DNA from: an uncultured Trueperaceae bacterium
GTDB taxonomy: Bacteria > Deinococcota > Deinococci > Deinococcales > Trueperaceae
NCBI GenBank assembly: GCA_937911855.1
Contig: CALDPK010000062.1
Span: 1-13,196, forward strand
Direction: 5' to 3'
Length of the DNA: 13,196 bases
The notes below the pieces were generated by a model. The model was not told where the DNA came from. It worked only from the letters and a program-made list of their open reading frames with translations, and did no database searches. The position numbers and the translations under genes were made by a program. Below are positions 1 through 6,440 of the stretch, piece by piece (the stretch's first letter is position 1; the number at the start of each line of letters is the position of its first letter).

Positions 1-290
1 CGACCCGGTTTGACGAGCACCTCAGCATCATCCAGCAGGCTGTACCAGACTTTCCTGACGCCGTAACAGGAGTAGTTCTCCTCGTACACCCGCTTAATGT
101 GATCCAGCAGAATCTCGTCATTGATAGCCCGGTTTGAAGGCGGGCGTAGTTTGAAAGCGTAGTAAGTGCTCGGAGCAATCTTGTAATCGTGTTCCTTCAA
201 GACCCTGCAGATTGGCTCGACTCCGAACGAATCCTTGTAAGCGTCAATGTACGCGACAATTATTTGAGTTTGCGGTCGAGCTCCGCTGCG
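1..290 (-). CDS. IS3-family transposase OrfB, N-terminal part (cut by window edge)
   Basis: Minus-strand translation in the -1 frame relative to orfA reads QIIVAYIDAYKDSFGVEPIC, then RVLKEHDYKIAPSTYYAFK, then NRAINDEILLDHIKRVYEEN and CYGVRKVW. This is the typical N-terminal HTH_21 region of IS3 OrfB, before the rve-type DDE catalytic core. The catalytic residues lie beyond position 1. It has no convincing start codon of its own here. In this family OrfB is normally made as an OrfAB fusion by -1 programmed frameshifting. A GTTTTTC heptamer on the minus strand (293-299) is a candidate slip site, but that is inference. Confidence 0.85.
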
Positions 291-580
291 GCGAAAAACG
301 CGCTCGCTGTCTTCAGGATCTCATTGGCCCGCTTAAGCTCAGCGTTCTCTTTACGCAACCGCTTCATCTCTTCATTCTCAACGCTCGTAATGCCCGGCTT
401 GACTCCGGAATCAATCAGAGCGCGCCTGACCCAGCCACGCATCGTGTCAATCGGAATGCCCACCAGTTCATGCAGCCGCCTGAAAGAAGCAGATTCAGAC
501 TCCTCCGGAGCCTCCTGCCGCCGATCCAGGAACAACCTGAAAACCCGTTCTCTCGTCTCGTTGTCGTACTTCGAAGCCAT
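260..580 (-). CDS. IS3-family transposase OrfA (helix-turn-helix, leucine zipper)
   Basis: A 106-residue protein of usual OrfA length. The N-terminal half is an HTH_Tnp_1-type DNA-binding domain (residues ~1-60, with RRLHELVGIPIDTMRGWVRR). A leucine-zipper stretch follows (residues ~70-95, EEMKRLRKENAELKRANEIL), then the conserved KTASAFFAAAELDRK tail. ATG at 578-580 is preceded by a clear GAGGAGA Shine-Dalgarno. The orfB reading frame overlaps its 3' end in the -1 frame. OrfA binds the IS ends and combines with OrfB to form the active transposase. Family assignment is firm; the IS3 subgroup was not determined. Confidence 0.9.
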   Translation of the reverse strand: MASKYDNETRERVFRLFLDRRQEAPEESESASFRRLHELVGIPIDTMRGWVRRALIDSGVKPGITSVENEEMKRLRKENAELKRANEILKTASAFFAAAELDRKLK

Positions 581-707
581 GACTCATTCTCCTCAATCTT
601 GTGAAAGAAGAGTGTCTACCAAAGTCAGGGCGATTCCACGGAATCACCGGTGACGACCAACGGACTGTATTGACTTCACACCATCTGGGTCGTGGAGGGT
701 CTCCAGT

Positions 708-1112
708 TTGATCGTTCGTCACGATTGCTCGGAAGCGGCGTTCTTGATTGATGCATCGGCATTTCCAGCGGTGTGCAGTCTGGATGATGAGCGGGCCCGC
801 GGTATCGGGACGCTGATTCACCCTAGGTTCCTGCTTACGGCTGCGCATGTTGCTGAGAAGCTGCGTGTCGGTCATTCGTTGACAGTTGCCGGTACAGGCC
901 ATGAGGTGGCAGCCATCAGTTTGCATCCAACCTGGGTGGATCGTTCCGCTACAGACGCAACGGAGAATCGCCTGGGTTTTGCCGATTTGGCCTTGTTAGA
1001 ACTGCGTCGGCCGGTTCGGGGGGTTGATGCAGTTCCTCTGTTCATGCAGCAAGCTGAGCCTGGGCAGATGGTGACACTCGTGGGTAACGGTATGAGTGGA
1101 ACCGGGATCTCA
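708..1112 (+). pseudogene. Trypsin-like serine protease, N-terminal half (truncated)
   Basis: TTG start at 708 with GGAGGG (694-699) 8 nt upstream. The protein has an early GIGTLIHPRFLLTAAHVAEK segment, which is the S1-family strand carrying the catalytic His (TAAHV), and later FADLALLELRRPV, which holds the catalytic Asp. It then reads QMVTLVGNGMSGTGIS, matching the strand before the serine-containing half, and homology stops abruptly at about 1105-1112. Beyond this the open frame (to 1469) runs antisense through a cutA fragment and is not protease. The serine motif GDSGGP is absent here but present in the fragment at 5983-6234, also on the plus strand. Without Ser the product cannot be catalytic. 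No typical signal peptide is visible. Confidence 0.75.
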
Positions 1113-1410
1113 CTGCTCCCAGGTTTCCGTCGCGACCCAGTCCAGATACGCCGGCAGACCACCCTGAGCCGGATACGCCACGACACAGGGCACTTCGAAC
1201 GGATGCAGTTCCGTCACCCTGGCCTGCAGTTCTTCCAGGCGGCTTCGGGTCGTCTTAGCCCAGGCGAACACCTCAGGGCTACTGACGATCTCATCGTCCC
1301 AGCGGTAGACCGAGCGGCCAGTCCCAAAAATATTCACGCAGGCTGCAAGGCGGCTGCCGACCAGTTCCCTGGCGACCCGATCGGCAGCCGCTTCATCCCG
1401 ATAATCGAGA
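1110..1410 (-). pseudogene. cutA: CutA-like protein, N-terminally truncated
   Basis: Minus-strand translation reads DEAAADRVARELVGSRLAAC, VNIFGTGRSVYRWDDEI, then KTTRSRLEELQARVTELHPF, EVPCVVAYPAQGGLPAYLDW and a stop at 1110-1112. These are hallmark CutA1 motifs: LAACVNI, YRW, ELHPFEVP and GLPAYLDW. CutA is a small trimeric, ferredoxin-like-fold protein linked to divalent cation tolerance. The first beta strand of the family (a hydrophobic VVLVT-like run before the DEAAADRVA helix) is missing. In its place is sequence that, in the next frame, looks like a GspF/PilC C-terminus. The gene therefore seems fused to foreign sequence at its 5' end, with no proper start, and lies antisense against the protease fragment. 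Confidence 0.7.
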
Positions 1411-1462
1411 ACATCGGCAGGAGCATTCCCGCCACGATGAATCCGACGATGACGCCAAGGAA
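1397..1462 (-). pseudogene. Scrap resembling the C-terminal membrane segment of a GspF/PilC-type protein
   Basis: In the minus-strand frame starting at 1462 the translation is FLGVIVGFIVAGMLLPMFSI followed by IG. This glycine-spaced hydrophobic run ending in a LP-M-F-S motif is typical of the last membrane helix of type II secretion or type IV pilus platform proteins (GspF/PilC). A stop lies four codons upstream of the F, so only this tail remains. It merges into the cutA fragment in the neighbouring frame, as expected for a deletion joining two genes. The segment is very short, so the family name is tentative. Confidence 0.4.
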
Positions 1463-1485
1463 TCGGTGAGATCACCGGCGTGTAG

Positions 1486-1795
1486 GAGGGCGAGTTCACA
1501 TGGCCAGGATCGCCTTACCCCGTACCACTTCTCAACGTCTACTCGGACAGCTCTTGGAGTCACCTCGGCGAGTGGTCACAGTACGCGGCCAACCACGCCT
1601 TGCTGGCCACGCAGGACGGTAACGCCCACAACTATTACCTCACCTGTCGGCCACTTCGGCCTCACCGACCTGGCCCTATCCAGCCCACTGCTCACAAGGC
1701 TGATGGACGGGCGGCGAAGCGAGCCCAACGCTGCGACCGTACTTGAAACAGTCAACCGTTTGAGCCTCGCCTTCTTGGACGACAACCTCAGATGA
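1486..1795 (+). pseudogene. Alpha/beta-hydrolase C-terminal fragment with frameshift
   Basis: The frame from 1486 reads EGEFTWPGSPYPVPLLNVYS, DSSWSHLGEWSQYAANHAL, then LATQDGNAHNYYL. At about 1640-1650 the coherent reading moves to another plus frame: GHFGLTDLALSSPLLTRLMD, then ETVNRLSLAFLDDNLR and a stop at 1793-1795. The two parts read naturally as one protein, with HNYYL-T followed by VGHFGLTDL. The GHF histidine would be the catalytic His, and the layout resembles the C-terminal third of PAF-acetylhydrolase or dienelactone-hydrolase-like enzymes (family named from memory). An upstream stop at 1483-1485 and the lack of the nucleophile elbow (GxSxG) show the N-terminal part is gone. This is a broken gene with two kinds of damage: 5' truncation and an internal frameshift. 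Confidence 0.5.
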
Positions 1796-1939
1796 CTAAG
1801 ATTTGCGGGTCGCTGCCATGCGGCTCCCGGGTTCGAGTTCGGACCGGTACGTGGCGTGCCGACTCCACTCTCCCGATTTGCCTCCGCGCGCGGGACGTTC
1901 GTCAATGGTGAGTGCCGAGGAGAGGCGGTTAGCTAAGGT

Positions 1940-2836
1940 ATGGAAACGCTCGGAGAGGCCACCGACCGGTACGACGCGACCATAATCACACCGACTGGAT
2001 CTCCAGTGGCCCGCCGCACACCGCTGTGGTTGCCGACGCGAACGGTGTCTTGGGGTTTCATTGGCCTCTTCCTGGTCGCTCACGCCGCCTGGGCGATCGC
2101 AATGAACCTCGGCTTCAGGGCACGCTTGCCCGGCCTCGACACCCTCACCGCCAACCTGAGTGGCCTGGCGCTGCTGGTTCTGGGCCTCCTGTTCGTGGTT
2201 GGGCGCCTGAGGCCTGCCGACGTCGGCCTGCGGGCACGCGCCGTCGGTGCAGGGTTGGCCTTCACGGCACTGTACTTCGGCTTGCTTCAGTTGGCGCTGC
2301 TGGCGTTCGCCAGCCTGAGCGGTTCCGAAGTCGTCAACCTCTGGGCGGGGGTGGGTGCCCTGACCGCCGGTTACCTACTTCTGGCGCAGCTGATCGGCAA
2401 CGCGCTCTACGAGGAGATCGCCTTCCGCGGCTTCCTCCTGCCGCAGTTGTTCCTAAAGTTCCGGCACCGAGGCGTCAACGCAGCGATCGTGCTGGCGGCC
2501 CTGGTCTCCCAAGCCCTGTTCGCCCTGGCGCATGTTCCCAATCGACTGTGGGTCTCTGGGTTGAGCCCAGCCGATTTGCCTGGGGCGCTGCTGCCACTGT
2601 TCCTGCTGGGCATCTACTTCGCCGTGCTCTATCTGCTCACCGGCAACCTCTTCGCCGCCGTCGGCGTGCATGCGCTAACCAACGAGCCCCTGCTCGCGCT
2701 GGTCGGCGCGGACGGACGACCGCTGGACTTGCCACCTTTCCTCATAGCTGTGGCGCTCAGCCTGGCGCTGGCAGCCGCTTGGCGCCTCTGGCGGAACAGG
2801 CGGCGGCCGCCCGCACCAGATAACCAACGCTTATAA
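1940..2836 (+). CDS. CPBP-family (CAAX/Abi) intramembrane glutamic endopeptidase
   Basis: A 298-residue integral membrane protein with about seven to eight hydrophobic segments, the first at residues ~37-57. The three conserved CPBP motifs are present and spaced as expected: EEIAFRG (Glu158, Glu159, Arg163), FALAHVP (His198) and GVHALTN (His244, Asn248). All residues expected at the active site are there, so it is probably functional. Members include Rce1-like CAAX proteases and bacterial Abi proteins tied to bacteriocin immunity; the substrate here is unknown. The ATG at 1940 has AGAGGCGG 11 nt upstream. It stands alone: about 145 bp separate it from the upstream pseudogene and about 390 bp from the next operon on the same strand. 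Confidence 0.88.
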   Translation: METLGEATDRYDATIITPTGSPVARRTPLWLPTRTVSWGFIGLFLVAHAAWAIAMNLGFRARLPGLDTLTANLSGLALLVLGLLFVVGRLRPADVGLRARAVGAGLAFTALYFGLLQLALLAFASLSGSEVVNLWAGVGALTAGYLLLAQLIGNALYEEIAFRGFLLPQLFLKFRHRGVNAAIVLAALVSQALFALAHVPNRLWVSGLSPADLPGALLPLFLLGIYFAVLYLLTGNLFAAVGVHALTNEPLLALVGADGRPLDLPPFLIAVALSLALAAAWRLWRNRRRPPAPDNQRL

Positions 2837-3161
2837 CCTAGCTCCGGTGACTTGGAGCCTTAGCGCACGGAAAGTTCCAACCCTTAGCGCTCGAGGCATC
2901 TACCCAACCAAGTAGTGCGGGGCGGTCCCATCGCCCGCGTGTCAGGCGAGGGATCTATCGCTTAGGGGAACGGGCAGGATTTCTAGCCCTGGATGCGCCC
3001 GTGCCGAGCTGCCGTCCCCAACTACTTGAAAATGCCCATTCTCAGCCAACTTCAAGTTTTTGCGGCGGCGCCGCAAAAACTCAAGGCGACCAACCACAGC
3101 CCAATGACACTGTCCTGAAGGAGCCCTGCAGCAACTGTGGCCTTGCCCTGCCAGTAGAAGC
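2837..3161. other. Intergenic region without a recognisable gene
   Basis: This stretch lies between the CPBP protease and the GntR operon promoter. Translations in all frames are broken and match nothing I recognise. A weak 5-bp stem (GCTCC 2841-2845 with GGAGC 2854-2858) lies just after the CPBP stop but has no T-run, so it is not a convincing terminator. The strongest structure is the long palindrome at 3055-3081, listed separately. Confidence 0.6.
3055..3081. repeat. 12-bp perfect inverted repeat (palindrome) with T-run outside left, A-run outside right
   Basis: The left arm 3055-3066 (AGTTTTTGCGGC) is perfectly complementary to the right arm 3070-3081 (GCCGCAAAAACT), with a 3-nt centre. 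The polarity is opposite to an intrinsic terminator on either strand: in each RNA the U-run precedes the GC stem and the A-run follows it. Full pairing of the T and A runs would extend a very stable hairpin. Role unknown; it lies about 100 bp upstream of the operon promoter. Confidence 0.7.
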
Positions 3162-3189
3162 TTGAAGCCAACTGTACATAATGTATATA
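3162..3189 (+). promoter_or_regulatory. Promoter and probable operator of the GntR-ABC operon
   Basis: A -35-like TTGAAG (3162-3167) is followed after 16 nt by a -10-like TATATA (3184-3189). Between and overlapping them is a palindrome, TACAT-A-ATGTA (3175-3185). YtrA-type GntR regulators usually repress their own operon through a palindrome at the promoter, so this is the likely autoregulatory site. A second TATAAA at 3204-3209 could be an alternative -10. Confidence 0.55.
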
Positions 3190-3223
3190 CTCACCGCATG
3201 CACTATAAAGGCTGGTCCCGTCC

Positions 3224-3604
3224 GTGATTCTCAACCTCAGCGATTACTCGAACGAGACTCTACAGCACCAGTTGGTGCAACAAATTCGCGCACTGATTCT
3301 GTCGGGCGACCTGGAGGAAGGGGCCCAACTCCCATCCATTCGTGGCTTGGCCACGGAACAAAAGGTCAGCGTTATCACCGTTCAGCGTGCCTACGAGGCC
3401 TTGGAGCGCCACGGTCTTATCCAGGCCCGCCGGGGCAAAGGGTTTATGGTTGTGGCGCTGGAACCAGAAGAACGACGGCGCCTGGCATTGGCCCGTTTCG
3501 AGGCAGAGCTGCATCCCCAGATTGAACAAGCCAGAGCTGAAGGGTTGAGTTCACTTGAACTGTTGGCCAGCGTCAGCCGCCTCCTGGACGGTACGCCCGC
3601 ATGA
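3224..3604 (+). CDS. GntR-family transcriptional regulator, YtrA subfamily
   Basis: A 126-residue protein. The N-terminal winged helix (residues ~8-78) contains the GntR signature: QLVQQIRALILSGDLEEGAQ, LPSIRGLATEQKVS, then TVQRAYEALERHGLIQARRG. The C-terminal part is only ~48 residues and helical, as in the YtrA subfamily, which lacks the large effector domain of FadR or HutC types. GTG start at 3224; AAAGG lies about 12 nt upstream. Its stop overlaps the ABC ATPase start (ATGA at 3601-3604), indicating translational coupling. YtrA proteins act as repressors of adjacent ABC transporter genes, often responding to envelope stress or cell-wall antibiotics; the signal here is unknown. Confidence 0.9.
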   Translation: MILNLSDYSNETLQHQLVQQIRALILSGDLEEGAQLPSIRGLATEQKVSVITVQRAYEALERHGLIQARRGKGFMVVALEPEERRRLALARFEAELHPQIEQARAEGLSSLELLASVSRLLDGTPA

Positions 3605-4527
3605 GTGTGGCAGCAGAACTCAATGGACTGATCAAAACCTACCCGGGCTTCAAGTTGGGTCCACTGGACCTGAGAATCGAAGCAGGCAGGGCGCATGCGT
3701 TGATTGGCCCGAACGGAGCTGGGAAAACTACCCTTCTGGATCTGCTGGCAGGAATCAGCAGGCCGGCAGCCGGTCAAGTTCGTGTATTGGGTCGCCGCCA
3801 GGGCCCGCTCAATGCTGCGCGAAATGTCGATGTCGGTTATGCCACAGACAGTCAGCCGTTCTACGAAAACTGGACAGGACGCAAGAACCTTGAGCTCATT
3901 GCCGGCTTCCATCCAGCCTGGTCATCCGAGTTGGCGGCACAATTGGTCCAGCGCCTTGAGGTACAGCTCGATAAAAAGGTGAACACCCTATCGCGTGGCA
4001 ACCGGGTGAAGTTGGCCTTGGTTTCGGCGTTGGCGAAGCAACCGCGGCTCCTGCTCCTTGACGAACCAACCTCCGGTCTGGATCCGCTCGTCAAGAGCGA
4101 AGTCCTGGATGTGCTGTTCGAGTATCTCAGTGGTGACGGTCCCACACTCATCTATTCCACCCATATTCTCTCTGATGTCAGCAGGCTGGCCGATGAGCTC
4201 GCCTTCATCCGCGACGGGCGGCTGATTCAGCGGGCCAGCCGGGATGATCTCGAGGCTGGCTGGCGCCGCATCACTTTCCGAACGGACGGGCAGCCACTGC
4301 CCTTCGCGACGGCACAGCTGCTAACGGATCATGAGACACACGGGTCATTGCACCGTGCAATCACCCATGATTTTGCACGCATCGAGGATCAGCTGCGGGC
4401 CTTGGGCGCAAGTCAGCTGGATGCCAGTCGCATGTCGCTAGAGGATATTTCGGTGCAGGTGCTCAAAACCAACATGCTTTCCCAGCCGATTGACTCCGTG
4501 GAGCCAGTTGAGCGTGCGCATGCTTAG
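3601..4527 (+). CDS. ABC transporter ATP-binding protein
   Basis: A 308-residue ATPase subunit. Walker A GPNGAGKT is at residues 36-43, the Q-loop region ATDSQPFYENWTG near 81-93, and the signature motif is LSRGN at 130-134 (departing from LSGGQ, as in many YtrB-like ATPases). Walker B LLLLDEP is at 150-156, the D-loop SGLD at 158-161 and the switch His at 188 (STHILSD). Residues ~215-308 form a C-terminal extension typical of exporter-type ATPases paired with separate permeases. It would energise the membrane protein encoded immediately downstream. Start and stop overlap both neighbours, so the three genes form one unit. Substrate not deducible. Confidence 0.92.
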   Translation: MSVAAELNGLIKTYPGFKLGPLDLRIEAGRAHALIGPNGAGKTTLLDLLAGISRPAAGQVRVLGRRQGPLNAARNVDVGYATDSQPFYENWTGRKNLELIAGFHPAWSSELAAQLVQRLEVQLDKKVNTLSRGNRVKLALVSALAKQPRLLLLDEPTSGLDPLVKSEVLDVLFEYLSGDGPTLIYSTHILSDVSRLADELAFIRDGRLIQRASRDDLEAGWRRITFRTDGQPLPFATAQLLTDHETHGSLHRAITHDFARIEDQLRALGASQLDASRMSLEDISVQVLKTNMLSQPIDSVEPVERAHA

Positions 4528-5170
4528 ACTCGCTGCCGCAGAGCTGCGTTACAACCTTGCGAGTGTACTGGCTTGGCTGAGTGTCCTCCTTGTGATAAGT
4601 CTTTGGCCACTCGTCGAGGCTGGTGGCCTGAGTGGGGTGCCAAGCACGCTGACGATCATGATGCTGGGCCTCCCACTGGTCACTCCGATCAGCTGCTTCC
4701 TGCTGATTAACGTGGAACGTAGCGAGCACCGGCGTCGATTGTGGAGCCTGCTGCCTGTTGATCCGGGAACGGTGGCTGGTGCCAGGCTGCTGCGATCGGC
4801 GGTACTGCCGATGTTCGCTGCCACCCTGGGCGTACTCTTGGTTTTACTTGCGGCGGTCTCCACGGGGGCAGAAGTGTTTGAGCGACTGGATGGATCCTGG
4901 GCACTCGGCTCCTTGCTGCTGGCAAGTGTCGCCTTGGGTGCATTCGTTACGTTGCTCTACGACATTATGGGAATGGCTTTCGTGCAGGTAACCAGTTTGC
5001 TGCTGGTGGCTGCAACATTCGTCCTTAATGCCTTTGTGCCAGCCTTCTCTGCGTTTACGCTCCAAGTGACCTCGTTCGCACAGACGCCTGGTGGGGTCGT
5101 GCTCACCGCAGTGATGTGCGTGCTGTTGGTGGTTGCCGACCTGCAGGTTTTCAAGGGAAAGGGCCGCTGA
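4514..5170 (+). CDS. ABC-2-like membrane permease subunit (hypothetical membrane protein)
   Basis: A highly hydrophobic protein of about 218 residues with roughly six predicted membrane spans. Visible runs include LASVLAWLSVLLVISLWPLV, STLTIMMLGLPLVTPISCFL, PMFAATLGVLLVLLAAVS, then GSLLLASVALGAFVTLLYDI, VTSLLLVAATFVLNAFV and GVVLTAVMCVLLVVADL. No family motif is recognisable beyond its context as partner of the preceding ATPase. The start is ambiguous: GTG 4514 has GGAG (4500-4503) 10 nt upstream, ATG 4520 is a good alternative, and a TTG at 4490 is possible. All overlap the ATPase gene (stop 4525-4527), indicating coupling. Cell location: cytoplasmic membrane. Confidence 0.75.
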   Translation: MRMLRLAAAELRYNLASVLAWLSVLLVISLWPLVEAGGLSGVPSTLTIMMLGLPLVTPISCFLLINVERSEHRRRLWSLLPVDPGTVAGARLLRSAVLPMFAATLGVLLVLLAAVSTGAEVFERLDGSWALGSLLLASVALGAFVTLLYDIMGMAFVQVTSLLLVAATFVLNAFVPAFSAFTLQVTSFAQTPGGVVLTAVMCVLLVVADLQVFKGKGR

Positions 5171-5174
5171 ACAT

Positions 5175-5447
5175 TCAGGCGAAAGTCCACACTGCCGGCT
5201 GATACTCAAATCGGCTTGAACCCTGATCATGGCTTTCCGCTCGGGCGCACTCAGCGTTTGAGTGCTCTGGCCAAAAATCGCGCTCCACCGTCAACTCCCC
5301 GATTTTCGCATGCAACCAAGTACCCAGACCGTGCGATAAGAACGGCGCTTCTTTGGTAGTGGGCACCGGATCTGTGAGCGGAAACGGGTACTTGACCTGC
5401 GGGTTTCCGACCCAGACAACAGGGCGGGAGTTGTCTCTTCCCTGCAC
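5175..5447 (-). CDS. Possible small protein of unknown function
   Basis: A 90-residue minus-strand frame with GTG at 5445-5447. The central part reads like real protein: VVWVGNPQVKYPFPLTDPVP, then APFLSHGLGTWLHAKIGELT and VERDFWPEHSN. No repeats or membrane segments are visible and I recognise no family. It is convergent with the ABC operon, its stop lying about 5 nt beyond the permease stop. The last ~25 residues look less protein-like, so it may be a fragment. No strong Shine-Dalgarno is visible. It could still be a chance open frame. Confidence 0.35.
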   Translation of the reverse strand: MQGRDNSRPVVWVGNPQVKYPFPLTDPVPTTKEAPFLSHGLGTWLHAKIGELTVERDFWPEHSNAECARAESHDQGSSRFEYQPAVWTFA

Positions 5448-5478
5448 AGCTCAGCAAGGCGTCGCCATGCGGACCAGC

Positions 5479-5514
5479 CCGACAGGGGCGTGCCTACTCG
5501 CAGGCCCCTGTCGG
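5479..5514 (-). repeat. 11-bp perfect inverted repeat at the 3' end of the LRR fragment
   Basis: CCGACAGGGGC (5479-5489) pairs exactly with GCCCCTGTCGG (5504-5514) across a 14-nt loop that contains the LRR stop codon (5494-5496, minus strand). Its position suggests a terminator-like or mRNA-end structure for that gene, but no T-run follows on the minus strand. Confidence 0.5.
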
Positions 5515-5976
5515 CAGGAAGGGTGTAACCTGCACTGTCACTCCCCATTCCAGCAGATTGTCGACGGTTTCCTGGTTTACCGGCATGATGGCTATGCCCT
5601 CGCCAATGCAGTTGTCCTGCGCCTGGAGCCAGCCATTGTTGCTGAACAGGGCTGGCCGGTTCAGTGCCCGGATATCGGAAATCAGGTTATTCCGCAGGTT
5701 GAGGACGCGGAGTCCGGTGAGCCCGGCGAGTGGTACCAGGCTGGCGAGCCGGTTGTCGGACAGGAGCAACACATCGAGATTCGTGAGGGACTCGATGCCC
5801 GTAAGGTCCCCGATGTCGTTCTGCGCCAGGGTGAGCTCCTGAAGGTGTTCGAGGCCAGCAAACGCAGTAGTGCCAGTAAAATTGTTCCGGGCTAGATTCA
5901 GCACTGTCAACTGACCGGTGGTGTTCAAAGTGACGGAAGGTGGCGCAAGGCCACGAATAGGGTGGAGGCTCTTCAT
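5494..5976 (-). pseudogene. Leucine-rich-repeat protein, C-terminal fragment
   Basis: The minus-strand frame carries about four and a half tandem ~22-residue repeats of the SDS22/internalin-like type: LTVLNLARNNFTGTTAFAGL, LQELTLAQNDIGDLTGIESL, LDVLLLSDNRLASLVPLAGL, then LRVLNLRNNLISDIRALNRP. A capping tail ending VQVTPFLPTGACE follows, with the stop at 5494-5496. An ATG at 5974-5976 opens the frame, but it falls at the junction with the plus-strand protease fragment and has no signal peptide, as a surface LRR protein would need. I therefore judge the N-terminus lost. LRR domains of this kind usually bind proteins outside the cell. Confidence 0.65.
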
Positions 5977-5982
5977 GGCATG

Positions 5983-6234
5983 TACTGGTTCTCTATGCGA
6001 TTCGATGAACCTGGTGCCGGTACTGACCATGAAGGGGTTTCCGGAGTGGGTGACAGTGGCGGTCCTGCACTGATTGAGGTGGATGGCTCCTGGCGTCTTG
6101 CTGGTGTTGCTTCTTCGGAAGACAGCCGTGCCGCACGTGGACGCGGACGGTACGGCACAACGAAATTCTATGTCTCTTTGCATGCAGCGACCAACTGGAT
6201 TGGTTCAATGCTGAGTCAGGCCAAGTCCTATTAA
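5983..6234 (+). pseudogene. Trypsin-like serine protease, C-terminal half (truncated)
   Basis: Plus-strand translation from 5983 reads YWFSMRFDEPGAGTDHEGVS, then GVGDSGGPALIEVDGSWRLA and GVASSE, ending at 6234 with an amphipathic helix (SLHAATNWIGSMLSQAKSY). GDSGGP is the S1-family serine motif and the final helix is the usual C-terminus. The His and Asp motifs are absent but occur in the fragment at 708-1112. An ATG at 5962 opens the frame but its first seven codons overlap the LRR fragment. Together the two fragments lack only an estimated 20-30 residues between the GNGMSGTG strand and YWFSMRFD, an estimate from general S1 architecture. Confidence 0.7.
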
Positions 6235-6238
6235 TAGC

Positions 6239-6299
6239 GACGGCCAGGATGGTCGAATGGCCGTCCGAAAAACGAAGGTTTTCCGAACGTGCCTTCGTT
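6239..6299 (+). repeat. Two consecutive hairpins downstream of the protease fragment
   Basis: Hairpin 1 is GACGGCCA (6239-6246) with TGGCCGTC (6258-6265), starting 5 nt after the protease stop. Hairpin 2 is AACGAAGG (6271-6278) with CCTTCGTT (6292-6299). The tandem position right after a stop codon suggests a transcript end, but neither is followed by a clear T-run, so a terminator role is only possible. Confidence 0.4.
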
Positions 6300-6440
6300 C
6301 ATCCATTTGCGGCAAGAATGGCATGTAGCTCGTCACTCTTCATAAGTGCCGTCAGAAACCCGGTGTCGTCAGAGCCGCCCGACTTGAATTGTTGAGACCT
6401 GTAATGGAGACGGCATCGTCCAATCAGACCGCTCGGTGAA

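Larger units (their letters stand above)
1..638 (-). mobile_element. IS3-family insertion sequence, partial (right part in window)
   Basis: Contains orfA and the first part of orfB in the usual IS3 arrangement, transcribed leftwards and leaving the window at position 1. The outer end lies near 638-646. Reading the minus strand from 638, the sequence starts TGGAATCGCCCTGAC and continues into a TTTGGTAGACACTC stretch, which resembles IS3-family terminal repeats. The palindrome GATTCC-AC-GGAATC (632-645) sits across this boundary and makes the exact end uncertain. The other end and any target duplication are outside the window. Confidence 0.8.

Noticed and set aside
1113..1469. Continuation of the protease-containing open frame to 1469
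   Set aside because: This part is antisense to the cutA and GspF-like fragments and shows no protease character.
1826..1842. GGTTCGAGTTC, which looks like a tRNA T-loop
   Set aside because: The flanking bases do not form a 5-bp T-stem, and no acceptor, D or anticodon arm can be placed upstream.
2026..2823. 265-codon plus-strand frame overlapping the CPBP protease
   Set aside because: Arg/Pro/Ala-rich translation typical of an out-of-frame GC-rich shadow; the CPBP motifs are in the other frame.
5353..5895. 180-codon plus-strand frame
   Set aside because: Antisense to the LRR repeats, whose periodic leucines are on the minus strand.
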